Source: Pseudisothecium myosuroides (lineage: Eukaryota; Streptophyta; Bryopsida; Hypnales; Lembophyllaceae). From it: a DNA stretch of 64,000 bases. The position numbers were made by a program, and so were the translations under genes. Below, piece after piece: positions 1 to 12,035 of the stretch. Positions within the stretch are counted from its first letter, which is position 1; each line of letters starts with the position of its first letter. A model generated the notes under the pieces. That model ran no database searches. It saw nothing but the letters and a program-made list of their open reading frames with translations, and was not told where the DNA came from. The stretch is taken from the NCBI GenBank assembly GCA_951799445.1, contig OX637287.1:41755724-41819723 (forward strand), given 5' to 3'.

Positions 1-588
1 TTGGCCATTTTGGGGGATTTTAGTCCTCTTTTTGACCCAAAAATGCGAATTTGAAGCCACAAATTGGACATGTTGGAGGTCTACTAACATTACAAGGGCT
101 GACATTGAGTTTTTATGAAAATAGTATCATGTCGATTGCACACATGGGGTCAAAGTGACCTTCCTTTGCGCGAAAGCTATGAAGAGAAAAAATTTTCCTT
201 CATGAATTTTTTGGTGCAATGCGATTGTAATCTTCTCTAGCAAAATGGCTTTTTTCATGAAATTTTTTTAAATTTTTTTGAATTACTAAAAATGAAAATC
301 TCCACAGATCCCTTTTCCGCTATTTTCTGCTCCTAGTGGCTTCTGCAGTACTTCGTAGTAGTCCGTAGTACCGCATAGTACAGCATAGTACTAAATCAAC
401 GGTTTAAATTTGAAGAAGCCTTGAATCAACGGTTCAGATTTGTCGGGGCGCTTCTAAAACGTAGTATTAGTAGTATTGCATAGTACTGCCAGTCCTATGG
501 CCAAAAAACGCAGTTTTGAAGGAAAAACGTGAAGTGTTTTTTGCAACTACCCTTAACCACTTTTTATATAATGTGCCATTTTAACCCC
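1..588. other. AT-rich intergenic DNA with a GTAGTA-rich patch
   Basis: No coding region is supported here. Around 345-490 there is a degenerate low-complexity patch built from GTAGTA/ATAGTAC words, together with two near-copies of a segment containing 'aatcaacggtt' (about 392 and 423). Nothing else is recognisable. Confidence 0.5.
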
Positions 589-589
589 T

Positions 590-3240
590 AATGTCCCAAA
601 GGCCTTTTTTTCATCCCTAAACACTCAAAACTACGATTTGTATTGCAAAGAGTAAAAAACTTTAATCTTTTTTTTTTGCATATCTAATCAGAGGATCTTG
701 TACTAGGCTAGTACAAGAATTTGTAGTAAAATTTTTAGAAACTTTGACTGTGTGGATTGGAAGATATATGCATTTAAAGTAAAGACAAAAGTTTTTTTAC
801 ACCTTGCTCAACTAGATTTTTTTGGCTTTAAGTCATCTTAACTTAAAGTTTTTGCACCACTGATTTTGATTTTATATTTTTTTATATTGAAAAATTGAGT
901 TGTAAATCTATGAAAAAAAATTTTAAAATCCTTAATTTTCACTCATTAAAAAATTGTTAAGTAGAAGTAGGTTCAAGATTGAAGGAAAAACTAAATTGTT
1001 AATAGCTCTAAGATGGTACTAAAGCACAATTATTTCAGCAGTGAGATTGTTCTAATAAGTAGACTTAATCCTCTCTAACAATTCTATTTGAAAAATTAGA
1101 AAAAATGCATTCAAAAATAAATTCTATAAGTTATTTAAAAAAAAAGATGCTATGATTGCCCAAAAAACAAGATTGTCCATAGCTTTCTAGTTACCAGTCC
1201 AAATAAAATGAATCAAAGCTTCATATGAAGACAAAAAAATTTAATTTTTTGTGGTTTCAATTTTAAAAATTCAATTTTTTGTGGTTTCTATTGAGCTGCG
1301 CCTCGAGTTGCTTTTTGGACTTAGGATGGCTTAACTTTTGCTTCCAAGCACCGATTGAAATAAAATTATATTTTGTGAAAGATAATTTGATTTCTTATCT
1401 GTAAAAAAAATTTCAAAAAATCTAGTCAAAAATTGAGAACACATTAGCCTACCTGAAAACCCCAAAGTCCCATGTAGGGACTTTGGGACTTTAGGGGTTA
1501 AAAAAATACTAAATATTCTAAATGCAAAGTGCCGAGGTCCATGTATTGAATTTGAATTTTCTTCTGCAAATACTTTGTAGTTTTTGTCAAACAATTTATT
1601 CTAGTTATTCACAAGAATAAAGTTGAGTTTAAACCTCTAAAGGACCAAGAGTCATCTAGGGAGTTCAAATAGGTATCTACAATTTCAATTGTCATCATTT
1701 TTAAATTTATTTTTTTCAAATAGAAGAATACATCAGCTTTGTGGGAATATAATTTTTTTTCAATTGGTGTCTGAAAGCAAAAGTTATGCCACCCTCAGCC
1801 AAGAATGAAGGTCGACGGGCAACACAAAAATCACAAAAAGTCAAAATTAGAATTAAATTTTTTTTCTTCAAATATTTTATTTTTGTCTACATGTGAAGCT
1901 TTGATTCATACTATTTGGCCTAGTAATGAGAATGTTATGGACAATCTTGTTTTTGGGCAATCATGGAAACTTCTTGAAAAAATCTCGTATTAGATTTCAT
2001 TTTGAATGCAATTTTCACAATTTCCATAAGTAATTGTTTGTCAAGGACTTAAGGTTAAGTTTCCTTCCTAGAAAAATCTCACCATTAGGATTATTGTGTT
2101 TCAATTCCATCTTGAGGCTATTAACAATTTAACTTTTTAATTCAATCTTGGACCTACTTCTATTTAACAATTTCTTAAAGAATGAAAACCAAGTGTTTTC
2201 TTTTTGGAATTTTTTTCCTAGACTTTCAACTCACTTCTTCAACATAAATTTTTTTTAATTCAAAGTCTATAGTACAAAAATTTCCACCAATGGCAGTCAA
2301 AGTTAGCTGAAATTCTAGGCCAAAGTATAGAAAAACTTTTTTTCCAACTTTAAGGTCGTTGCAAGAAAGGATGTTCAAAAAGCGTAGCGTTTTCCACAAG
2401 ACTCATTTTTTCTTTTGGGAGGGCTTTAAAATTAGAAATTCAATTTTTAAAAAATGTGAAAAATATGTTTAATGTATATACCTTTAAGAAGAAGGTACCC
2501 TAGGAAGAAAAGCTTAGAAAAATTCTCTAAGTAGGCGAACTAGCAAAACCCTAAATCTCATGAAAATAGGAAAAGTCACTGTAATTTCACATTTTAATTT
2601 GTAAAAAATAGGAAAAGCAATTTTTAAAAAAAATAAAAATTGTCCATTTGGAAAGAGTTCATAGTGAAGAGAGTTCACCAAAAAATCAATCTTAAAACCT
2701 TCTTCATTGTTTAGAAACTACGCGCAATGAGAGTGCTGTTTGCACTCATGTGGAGGACAAAAAATAATGTATTTTTATATTTAATTTGGTAGAAATATGT
2801 TTTCCTACTATGCAAATAGACCATGAAAATTTCAGCTCTAGATCATTAAATCTGGGGACTCCTAACGTAGTAAAAACCGTAAACCTTACACTGTGACATA
2901 TTAGCAAAAATGATTTTTAAATATAAAATGATTTTTTTTATTTCTAAAAAATAAGGGATCTGATTACCATCAAGTTAGGCATCTCCAATAAAAATTTCAT
3001 ATTCATTGGACTTGTGCATCAAAAGTTATAGAAGAAAACAAAAAAGTCACTTCCATTGTGATGGGAAATAGGACCACCCTTTCTTGCAATGACCCTTTAA
3101 ATGATAATATCTTCCAATCCGTACTGTCAAATTTCATGAAATTTTTACCACATGATCTTAGATGAGTGAAGTACAAGATCTAACGGTTAGATTCTTAAAA
3201 AAATATTTTTTTCATTTTTTTTTATGAACGTAGCAGAAGT
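590..3240. repeat. Large imperfect inverted repeat, unclassified interspersed element
   Basis: The segment at about 590-1500 is repeated in reverse complement at about 1630-2340, and its outer part again at about 3060-3240. For example, 1140-1250 (containing 'gattgcccaaaaaacaagat') matches the reverse complement of 1870-1990, and 655-760 matches the reverse complement of 3090-3210. A further copy, in the orientation of the left arm, lies at about 22865-23815. Alignment by eye suggests roughly 75-80 percent identity. The arms carry no credible protein. The arrangement fits an old foldback-type element or two copies inserted head to head. Ends and target duplications could not be fixed. Confidence 0.6.
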
Positions 3241-3254
3241 GACAGTTTTAAATC

Positions 3255-3400
3255 GCAGGACAAGAGGTCGCCCCTACAAGAGGTCGCCCTACCCGCGGTT
3301 GCCCTACAAGAGGTCGCCCTACCCGCAATCGCCCTACAAGAGGTCTCCTTAAACCCGTAGTCACCCTAAACCCGTAGTCGCCCATCTTCATCAAACCCGC
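3255..3400. repeat. Short tandem repeats (CTACAAGAGGTCGCC type)
   Basis: The words 'ctacaagaggtcgcc' and 'ctacccgc' alternate several times, then 'aaacccgtagtc' is repeated. A second degenerate repeat ('ctactagacgtcgtg' and 'ctactggacgtcgtg') follows at about 3495-3540. The array lies just upstream of the transposase-like reading frame at 3630, and such GC-rich subterminal arrays are common in CACTA elements. Membership in one is inference. Confidence 0.5.
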
Positions 3401-3629
3401 ATGAGCCCCAAATTTTGCCACGTGGACGCCACATGGCATCCACGTGGTGTAGGTAAAAGGGGGGGATAACTTTTTGGAAAGGCAAAGGTAAAGTTGACTC
3501 TACTGGACGTCGTGGGGCCTCTACTAGACGTCGTGTGACGACTAGTTGTCGCGATGTCGGGGAAGACAACCCTGCCCTTGTCCTTTGCAAAAGAATTGCT
3601 TGACTTTCTGCTAATAATGGTTTGAATGC

Positions 3630-4732
3630 GTGGCGCAAAGGTGGGTTGGGATGAACCGTAGTGGACCAGCTCCATTGCAGCGGAGGTGTCACCAAGAATC
3701 AATTAAAAGCAGGGAAAAAAATGCAGCTTTGCATGCGGCATTGAGGGCTGAACGTTTACTAGCGGAAGGAGGAACTGGTAGTGACTTGCAACCACGTCAC
3801 TTCGAACACCGTGAAGTGACTGTAGGCGACAATGGACGTGAGCGAGTGCTCGTGAACCATGGAAGAATGAAAGAGAGCAGCCCGTGGAGGAAGAAGGCTT
3901 CGGCCAATAAACCATATGTTTTTGCATTCGAGAAAGGGGTGGAGGAGGATGCGTTGCAACTAGCGGGACTGGGAGGGTCGGCGGAGGCTGTTGTTTTGAG
4001 TGACGAAGACAAGGACTTCCAAAAAGAACCAAGTCATGATCGTCACATCCGAAAAGTGCTTCAGAAGCCGGTGTTGACAGAGGCCGAAGCGGGGGTTGAT
4101 CGGAAGAGGAAGAAGGCGGCCATAGATCTTGGAATCAGAAAAAGGGAGTCAGTAGGGGAAAAACCATTCTACATTATGGTAATTTAGTTGGTTCTCCTTA
4201 CGGTGATGGCCTGACAGCGTGGAGAGCGGAGGTAAACAAACTCAGCCGGGCTTTGGATCCTTCCGTACATGACGTGAGGCAGCAACCACATCAAAAAATC
4301 AAGATATTGAAGAAGCGTCTCATGGACAAATTTGACTACAGTGGCGTTATTTCTGATAAGTTTCTTCTACCTCTGATAGGGCAGAGAGTATCAGCAAGGA
4401 GAAATGAGTTAATGAATGCCATCAAGGATGGAAGAGCTTATCCTAATGGAATGGACGAAGACGTGTGGGATAGATTGGTTGCAATATCGAAGAGTCGTAG
4501 TTTTAGAAAAAAGTCGGCGGCAATGCGGTATGCAAACGCTTGTAGGCACAATCTAGGTAGGACCGGCCCGGGAGGTGAAATGAGAGTGCGTCATTCACTG
4601 AAACAGGCATTGCGTCGTTCACTTGACCCAAAGGAGGTGCAGGCGAAGATGACAAGGGATAAGGGGTATGGAGGGAGAAGAAAAAGACAAAGAGAATGGC
4701 AATTCGAGAGAAGATGGAAGCAGAGAATGTGA
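3630..4732 (+). pseudogene. Plant Transposase_24-like (CACTA/Ptta-En/Spm accessory) reading frame, frameshifted
   Basis: Two reading frames adjoin. The first (about 3630-4187) is charged and lysine-rich (IRKVLQKP, DRKRKKAA). The second, open from about 4172 to the stop at 4732, contains a segment reading 'DVWDRLVAISKSRSF' followed by 'KKSAAMRYANACRHNLGR'. That spacing (W, then a run of K/R, then N and H-x-x-G) resembles the plant Transposase_24 family found in En/Spm-type (CACTA) transposons, where the short protein probably binds subterminal repeats. The frames differ by one, with the change needed near 4150-4187; no intron of normal size fits there. I read this as a decayed transposon gene. 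Possible small leftover exons lie further on (about 5998-6080 and 6218-6277, flanked by AG and GT). Family assignment is from motif resemblance only. Confidence 0.5.
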
Positions 4733-7059
4733 CAAAGAAGGCTTGGACAATGATATAGGTAAACAAGATGAGTTTGCGCACAAAGAAAAGGCAAGCGCAG
4801 CATGACACACCGGACAGAGCAGTCATGGAGGAGGAGATAAAGAGGCCTCGGCAGACCAGACGGACCTCGTGAAGAGCCTGCTACTGCAGGTGGAGGAATT
4901 GAAGTCCAGGTTAGAGGCCGTTGTTCCACAACCCTCTTGACCTCTTCTGGTAGAGAGCAAGTGGCAGTTCATTCAATGACCATGACGCCACCAACATCGT
5001 CATGTCGAGAAGTAACGGAGCAGGTGAGATCTTTGTAGAGTCTGTTGTCTCTTGCCAAACATAATGTATGGATGTCTGTGAGGTCTGCGTTGCAGGAGTG
5101 ATGGCGACAAGTGTATGCAGTGTGCGTGAGCAACAAAAGTTTCTTACGTCTTCACTTCGATCCTTCCATACCTGGGTATGTGGAGAGGAAGGCAACCGTC
5201 ATTGTTGTGCGGTGTGTATCATGTGGTGATGATGAAGCCGAAGTTGTCTTGAATTACTGATAGTGGGGAATTTTTTGAATGGATCGTGTGGTATGTGGTC
5301 CATTGAAAATAATCGGTACACCGTGGTGGGTTGTTGTCTCAAAGTTTTGAAGTGTGGATTGAGGGACAAATGTGCGTGCTACAAATGGCGTCTTCCAATT
5401 TTGTGGATTAGACATCGCACAAGCTTCAAGGTTTTCACAAGTAAAAACAATACGTCAACTTGTTTTGCAAGCTCTGACTAAGTGCTTTGAATGTGAAGTG
5501 AGTGATGTATGCTTTTGAAATCAGTGTCTTTGTAGTTAATATTGGAAGATTATCAATTTGACAGAGGGGTCTAGAAGTCTGACTGGATGCATGGGAGATG
5601 GTTTAGAAACATCGTTTGGAAATTCAATAGCATTTTGATAGGGGCTTGTTGAAGCGTCTTGGGAATGGTTGTGCAAATGTTTTAGTATTACGGGTTGAGG
5701 GTCATTGCTTGGCGGTAATTTGTTGGCTACAAGCAGGGACGTGTCAATGATAGTAGTGATAAGTGAGGTGAAGTAATGATTTTTTGGAAGGCATTCCAGT
5801 ACGTTGGTGGCCTTGAGTACATAGCAGGCATTTAATTACGTAATGAATAATTGTTTGTAATTGCTAGTAGGAGTTGGTTTTGCTCGGAAGTAATTTTAAG
5901 TTTGCTGGGGATACGTTCTTCATTTCACTAAGAAACTGAAACCGAATATGTTTTGAGCATTGCATGAGGAAACAAGTAACTCACAGACCTATGTTTTGTA
6001 CAGGCCGACCCTACTACAGAGACACCGACATCATTGATGAAGAGCCATGAAACGTCTCTCATGACAAACCGCGGAAGTTGAGAGTGTCTAAACGGAAGGG
6101 AATGACAACAAGGAAGTCGGCCGACACAATGTATGAACACTTGTTCGACAAATGTGGATGGAAGCATTGTGAAAATGTTTTGGACGTGTTCATTGCTTTG
6201 AATAATTTTTACTTACGCAGAGGGGTTAAAAACGGAGGAGGCTGATGCGGAGGAAACAAAAAGAAGAACTCTTGGGCACTAAGGTAACGTATGATAGCGG
6301 TCTTGTAGTCTTCAGAGCATGACTCGTACATAGTGTTATAGTATTCTACTTATTACGTGTTGAATAACGCATGGATTCCAGGACTCGATAGAATGGATTG
6401 TTTGTAAGGGACGATGTTCTTTTGTCACTTGCAGAGGACAAGAACTTAGTGAACGGAATGGACCTTCTGACCTTTATTTCATGATTGTATTCATCGTCCA
6501 GTATATATGGAACTCAGAATCGGGAAATGTTGTATATCAAAGACGGTTTTCTTATTCGAAAATGTAGGTATATTTTGGAATTGGAGAACATGGTTGATTA
6601 TTGTCATTCTTGTTGCCATATTTAAGTAAGCAAGTAGATTTATAATGTAATTGAAAGGGATTCATGATTTATGCATGCGCTTGTTAAGAATGTAATGGAT
6701 GCTGCTGAAAAAAGCAGTGCTTGCATGACACGTCACAAATTATGGTCCCGAATTCCAGATGTCCATTAGGTCAGCCATTTCAGGAAGGTAGGCGGTGGAT
6801 CTGTGAATGCGTGGACCACCACTAGATGCACATGCCACACTACAGGGAAAGCAATTGACAGTTACTTCAAGATAACGACCATGAAATGTGGGAATTAATG
6901 AAGACGTCCAGAATTGGTGGAAAGACCTACTGAATGGGAAAGTCAAGTGCAGGGACGGTCACAAATGTCCACAGACTATACGGTACAAAGTGGTCAAAAT
7001 CAACTGTCAAGAAACTCTCGTCACTACCATGTTGCTTGGCTGTGGATGAAAAAAAATTC
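4733..7059. other. Non-coding or decayed transposon interior
   Basis: No reading frame here looks like a real protein. A purine-rich stretch at 6218-6277 encodes a short acidic/basic run (EEADAEETKRR) between a plausible acceptor and a GTAACG donor, so it could be a relic exon of the upstream transposase-like gene. The rest is unassigned. Confidence 0.35.
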
Positions 7060-7262
7060 ATCCTCATCCACGTGTGCAAACCTCATTGGCCAGATGTGGC
7101 ATTGTAACCAAGACAAAATGAAGAGAAGTGTCATTGTAACCAAGAGAAAATCAAGAGAAATGTCTTGGGATGTTCTTTGAAACAAGAGTTCCTAACCAAC
7201 AGAATGAACCAACAGATTTCTCTTCATTTTCTCTTCTTCCAGAATCCATTTCTCTTGTAGTG
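7060..7262. mobile_element. Candidate right terminus of a CACTA element
   Basis: The segment ends in CCATTTCTCTTGTAGTG (7246-7262), which read on the minus strand starts CACTACAAGAGAAATGG, the classic CACTA terminus. Just inside lie repeats of AAGAGAAATG type, including an approximately 32-bp direct duplication at about 7098-7165, as expected of subterminal binding repeats. The matching left end was not found, so the element's extent is unknown. It probably includes the transposase-like frame at 3630-4732. Confidence 0.4.
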
Positions 7263-9081
7263 TAAGCTTGCAGAAGATGGCTCTGGTCTAAGTTTCCAGG
7301 TCTTGCGGTTGTCAAATGGAGTGTGTGGATGACAAGTTACGCGTTTCATTTTATTGTTTTTTGTTTTTGGAGCTCATTGCGTTTGAGGATTTGCATACTA
7401 GTGACGATTTTCTCAGTAGATTATTTTTGTAAGGTATTAGGGTTTTGTGCGTTTACAAGAGCATTAATTTAATTATCATGAACTTTTATTTGGCTACAGT
7501 ATTGATGTCTAAGGAACTAATGGCTCTATATTGTTTGGTATTATAACTCTTGGCAAACGACAATGCATGAGCAACTAATTCTGAAGTTGCTTAAGAGAAT
7601 CTGACAGGCTTCCACTGCATCGTTATTAACCGCGTTCCAGTAAGAACCCATGCTTCCTAGAATTGGTTTGACAGCAATTGTGTTTTTGATCTAGGTTGGT
7701 GTTTTTGGGCGTTTGTGGAATGGTTCATTCCCCAAAATCCTTTGTGCTAATTGAGCAACCGTTGCTTCAAAAATGCATGTGAGACTTGGGGTTAGAATTT
7801 GTGGTGGTCTTCATTATTGTTGTTGTCAATTCTTTTTTATTCACCTGTTTATGTGTTTCTGAATGCTTTTCCCTTCATCTGCGTACAATTTCAGGAATCA
7901 ACAAGCAGGACGAAGGAGACAATAAGATTGAAGATGAGGTTCTTTAGGTTTCAGGCTGAGGTTGTTTAGGTTTCAGGCATGGTCATCTCTAGTGATTACA
8001 GAAGCTGTATAGATTTTTTTAGCATTCAAACACTCGTGGATTTTTGAATTGGAAATTGGGAACTTTTTTTTTGTAAAAAGATTACATGTATACCCTTTTC
8101 AGATTTTTGGAATGTTCAACCAATAGAAAAAAGGTTTCAATACCCCTTTCAGATTTTTTGCAAAAGTTTAACCACCAATGATAGAATGAAATGTGTACCC
8201 ATCAATTATTCATATCAGGTTTTCACACAAAACAACACTTCTATCACTATGTACCTAGAAGATGTTATTGTATTATTGGTTTAAAAACAGGTGAGAGCTT
8301 CTTACCTGATCGCGCCTTGATTCCACCTTGATGGCACCTTCCTCCTCGGTTACGCCTCTCTGTTGCCTTCATACATCCCGATCAGCTGTCGTCCCTCACA
8401 CGTCTCCAGCAGCTCCTCAGTGGCGGAGTGGAAAATCCTAAAACACAAGAAAACACATGTTCATGCGCTTGACGAAATCAGTGGCAAAGTGGGAAACAAA
8501 TCAGGAGATCAACAATGCAGGCCCACCAAGAACAATGAGGTAACTCCAACCCCCCACCACTGCAACAACAATTGTTTCCAAATCTCCCAACTACCGTGAT
8601 TACACAAGCTCTCTCTACTGCAGCTCTAGTACCCCTGGAGCTCTCGAAGCCAATGCAGGCCCATGAAACTCAACAGTCAAGAACGATCAACTCCCGATCA
8701 GCAGTCATCAACCTCTCTCAGCGACTGCAACAAACTAGCATAACAACTCCCAATCCCTAACAGCTCCAAACCCTAGCGTAACGAACGGCTCTAAATTTTT
8801 GAGATTGGGCGGCATCAACGGCCAGGAGCTTAGGCTTCTTTATTTCCCAAAATTATTGACAGCCACAGTTTCTCTCATCTCCCTGAATTACGGGCAGAAT
8901 TGACATTCAGATCCTGATTATCTGATGAGATCCACGGCTGCGGAGGGACAGGGGGAACAACAAACTCAGTGATGCCTCTTTTGGGTACATTGTTAGAATC
9001 ATGTTTGTCAGCTTCTATGTCTGAACTCAAGGACTTTTTTCAGAATTAGAATCTGAGGTTTGGCCCGTTCGCCAGGGAGGC
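7263..9081. other. Intergenic; possible upstream exon near 8363-8540
   Basis: Mostly AT-rich without a recognisable gene. GC-rich sequence at about 8300-8760 is open in several frames, and a stretch ends in GAG followed by gtaactcc at about 8537, which could be a leader or first exon of the small gene at 9082. Nothing in its translation is recognisable. Confidence 0.3.
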
Positions 9082-9578
9082 ATGGAGTTCAACAGAGCAG
9101 CAACACTCTGGAAATGCATGATGAATCTACAATCTGTGGAAATGCAAGATGTTACACAGATCTTCTTTGAGCACACCAACCCTGGTTCTCAGCTTGCAGA
9201 CTTGGGTCAACAACGTCTTGCAACTGAGCTTGATGAGGCACATGAAGGTGCAGCTCATCAATACGATATTCCAGGTATTTTTTAAGTTCCTCTATTTTTT
9301 TCATTCTTTCTATGTTCCTACTATTTTGCCTTCACATTCCTCTTTGCACTCTGCTCATCTTCTTTTTTGTTTCTTGTGCTGTTTTTCTCACAGGTGACAA
9401 ACTTGTTGCAGCGGTTCCCCAACCAGTCATAGTTATTGACGAATCTCAAGGTGATCCAATTCCACATGAAGACATCATGGGAACGGATTCACATCACACA
9501 CTCACTACAAGCTGCCTAGCTATGTATATTCTAGTGGTGTATGGAGATCGTGATATTGCAAATGACTTGAGAGTGTAG
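9082..9578 (+). CDS. Small two-exon gene, hypothetical protein
   Basis: Exon 1 runs from ATG at 9082 to 9274 (...GATATTCCAG). The intron 9275-9393 starts gtattt and ends ttctcacag after a long pyrimidine tract. Exon 2 runs 9394-9578 and stops at TAG. The splice keeps frame (193 + 185 = 378 nt), predicting 125 residues. The protein is acidic, with no signal peptide or membrane span, and contains stretches such as TELDEAHEGAAHQYDIPG and VIVIDESQGDPIPHED. I do not recognise a family. The clean splice sites and continuous frame argue for a real or recently real gene; an additional upstream exon near 8400-8540 is possible. It is followed at once by AT-rich tandem repeats. Confidence 0.45.
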
Positions 9579-9689
9579 TTTTTGGCATGTCTGGACTTTG
9601 TACAATCTCAAATTGCTAGGGTTTTGGCAATATCTGCATTTTTGAAGACTTTGTGTACTACAAAATCTAGAATCCTCAAGACTTTCACT

Positions 9690-9865
9690 TTGTTTGTGAA
9701 ATTTGAAATTTCCTAAGTTGTTTGTAAAATCTGAAATTTTGTAAGCTTTGTTTGTTAACCTTTGTGTAAAATCTGAAATTTTGTAAGCTTTGTTAACCTT
9801 TATGTGAAATCTGAAATTTTGTAACCATTGTGTGTCTTTGTGTGAAATCTGAAATTTTCTATGTT
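9690..9865. repeat. Tandem repeat, 'gtgaaatctgaaattttgta' type
   Basis: About four to five degenerate copies of a roughly 40-50 bp unit containing 'aatctgaaattttgtaagc' and 'ctttgttaaccttt' follow the hypothetical gene. It could lie in the 3' untranslated region of that gene. No coding potential is seen. Confidence 0.65.
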
Positions 9866-10114
9866 CTTTGTATATGGACAGTGAGATGTACGCAAAGTGT
9901 CACAATGTACCCAAAAGAGGCAGTAACTGCCTATACCATACCCACTGAGGCTGTACTTTCAAAAATGTGCAAAAATCTGATGGCGTGGTTGCGGGTTCGA
10001 TACCTAGTGGCGACATGTTCTTTATCTTGTGTGAAATCAGCCTCTCATCCTAACGGAACCCCTTGCAATGTGTTTCCTTAACACGCTTGTGTCAAAAAAT
10101 AAAAAATAAATAAA

Positions 10115-10975
10115 AAATGCACAAAAACTGCCAAGAATTTGAGCAGTTTGTTTGCTCATTTTTTTTCTTGTGATTGGATATAATGTAATTGTAGGATATT
10201 GAATTTCACATTGAAAGTGAGCACCTCAAAAAAATTCAGATGATTTGATTGCACGGCTTAGTAGATATTTGAGTTTGAAGCTTTATTTGGGTCAATGGAA
10301 AAGCCGGCAGTACACTTTGAAGGAGCATATCTTAGTGAGAGTTTTTTGAAATGATGACCTGTTTGTGCTCAGTGAAAGACAATAGAGTTGAGAATGCTCA
10401 TCTGAATGTTCATAAAATTCCAAGCATTTTTCAATTCAAGGTAGAGCTTGCAATGTAGAATGGTCATTGAAATGAGAGTAGTATTTGTAAAAAAAATAAG
10501 AATGGGTACACTTGTCTTCTCATTGAGTTCCTTGAATCTTGCCCTTTTTTGAGGTGGATGTGACCTTTTTGAAGTGGACAACAATTGCATTAGTTGGCTG
10601 ACTCATTTGTTCATGCCCAAACTAAACCCAAAGGAGCTGTGAACTTTACTACACCTCACCTGTTTTTTACAAATATTTTTTATTTTTAATAAAATAAAAA
10701 TTTGAAACAAAAAGCTTAAAAAAGAGGGACAATGACCAGAAAATGGTCACTTGGGTCATTCGGGGTTGAGCACTTTCGTACAAGTGGGAGATTGAAAAGT
10801 CTTACCCACTTCCACATGTTAGAAGTGGCCAAATTTTTGTAGAAAAGACAAAAAAAATTCTAGAATTTTACATGGAAGTGTATAACATTTGCAATTGAAG
10901 GGAGATATCAAAATACTTTGCTAGCAAAAGTTTAGGGAGAAGTACATGAAAAGTGAAGGGGAGCAAGTTTTTAAC
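10115..10975. repeat. Interspersed repeat, copy A
   Basis: This roughly 860-bp segment is repeated in the same orientation at about 17955-18885, with eye-estimated identity near 80 percent. Landmarks shared by both copies are 'tttgtttgctcattttt', 'ttagtagatatttgagtttg' and 'agtacatgaaaag'. Copy B has an extra 80-bp piece near 18500-18570 that is absent here. Neither copy encodes a credible protein. It is an unclassified, probably non-autonomous element. Confidence 0.7.
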
Positions 10976-11726
10976 TTCCAGAAAACTAATTTTAACAATA
11001 GACTTGAACTTTGGGGGTGCTTTTAGATTGACAAAAAACAAAACTAATCCTAAAATATGGTTTCTTCCTACTCATATAGAAGTGTAACATCATATACATC
11101 AACACTATAAGAGAGGGGTGTTTTAAGTGGGATATTTAGTCAAAAAAGGCATATTGAAAGGTCGTGTACTTTAAGTAAAATTTGCTTAAAATCATGTGTC
11201 TAGGACTTGCTGCATTATTGTACTATACTGAAAGGTCAAAAGATGTCTTTTAAAGATAAATGTGCATGACTTTTAAGTTCACTAAAAAGTCAAGTGAATT
11301 CCGTGATTTTCACTCCTTCCTGCATGTTGACATATGGCGAACTGTAAAGCTATTTCGTATCCACCTTGCAGCCAATTGCTTCAAGTCAATTTCCAGAAGT
11401 CAAGCATTACAAAATTCACGTGACTTTTATATGAGCAATGCATGAAGCTAAAACATTTAGCATTTCTACTTATTTTATTTAAATGCCTCCAATCAAGTAC
11501 AAGTACGAATCCAATTTGATCACCAGAAGACATTGGTAACACTACATCACAAGTTACTCATCCAACGCACACAATTCTCCAACTAAGAGAAAGATGCACC
11601 AACTCGGTCTACAAGCTCTATTTTGGAATGAATCTAAATCTGATCATGTTCCTAGACACTTCACAATTTCACCACCTGCTTGAGCAACCATGGACAAACT
11701 GTCTTGTCCACTATAAATAGCTACTC
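10976..11726. other. Intergenic, nothing recognised
   Basis: AT-rich sequence with no supported gene. It would contain the downstream exons of the SSADH gene whose remnants lie at 11727-13385 on the minus strand. I looked for the rest of the ALDH domain (the EPTV and EEVFGP motifs) on that strand and did not find it. Confidence 0.4.
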
Positions 11727-12035
11727 CTAGTTCACCTTCGCGCCCTGTAAAATGTATGACACGGTTATTCTAATACCTCAGGATTTTCTTTGCAAATTTT
11801 TTAACCACAGTCTACATTCAAGAGCATCGATATGCAACAGTTTGTATAAAAAAAGAAACCACAATTGGTGCATTGTACCTTGGATCCAACATCTTGGACA
11901 TGCTTTTCCACCTGTAGTACCTCAAGAAAGCAAGTCAACAATAAGATGGGCGATTTGGAAGGTGGTACCCTATAACCTAGTTGTTTCAAATGTCAGTAAT
12001 ACATCAAAGTTAGCCTAACATATACCGGTACTGGT

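Noticed and set aside
9980..10030. 'gcgggttcgatacc', a tRNA B-box-like word, possible SINE
   Set aside because: No matching A box at the right distance, no tRNA cloverleaf and no poly-A tail boundary are visible.
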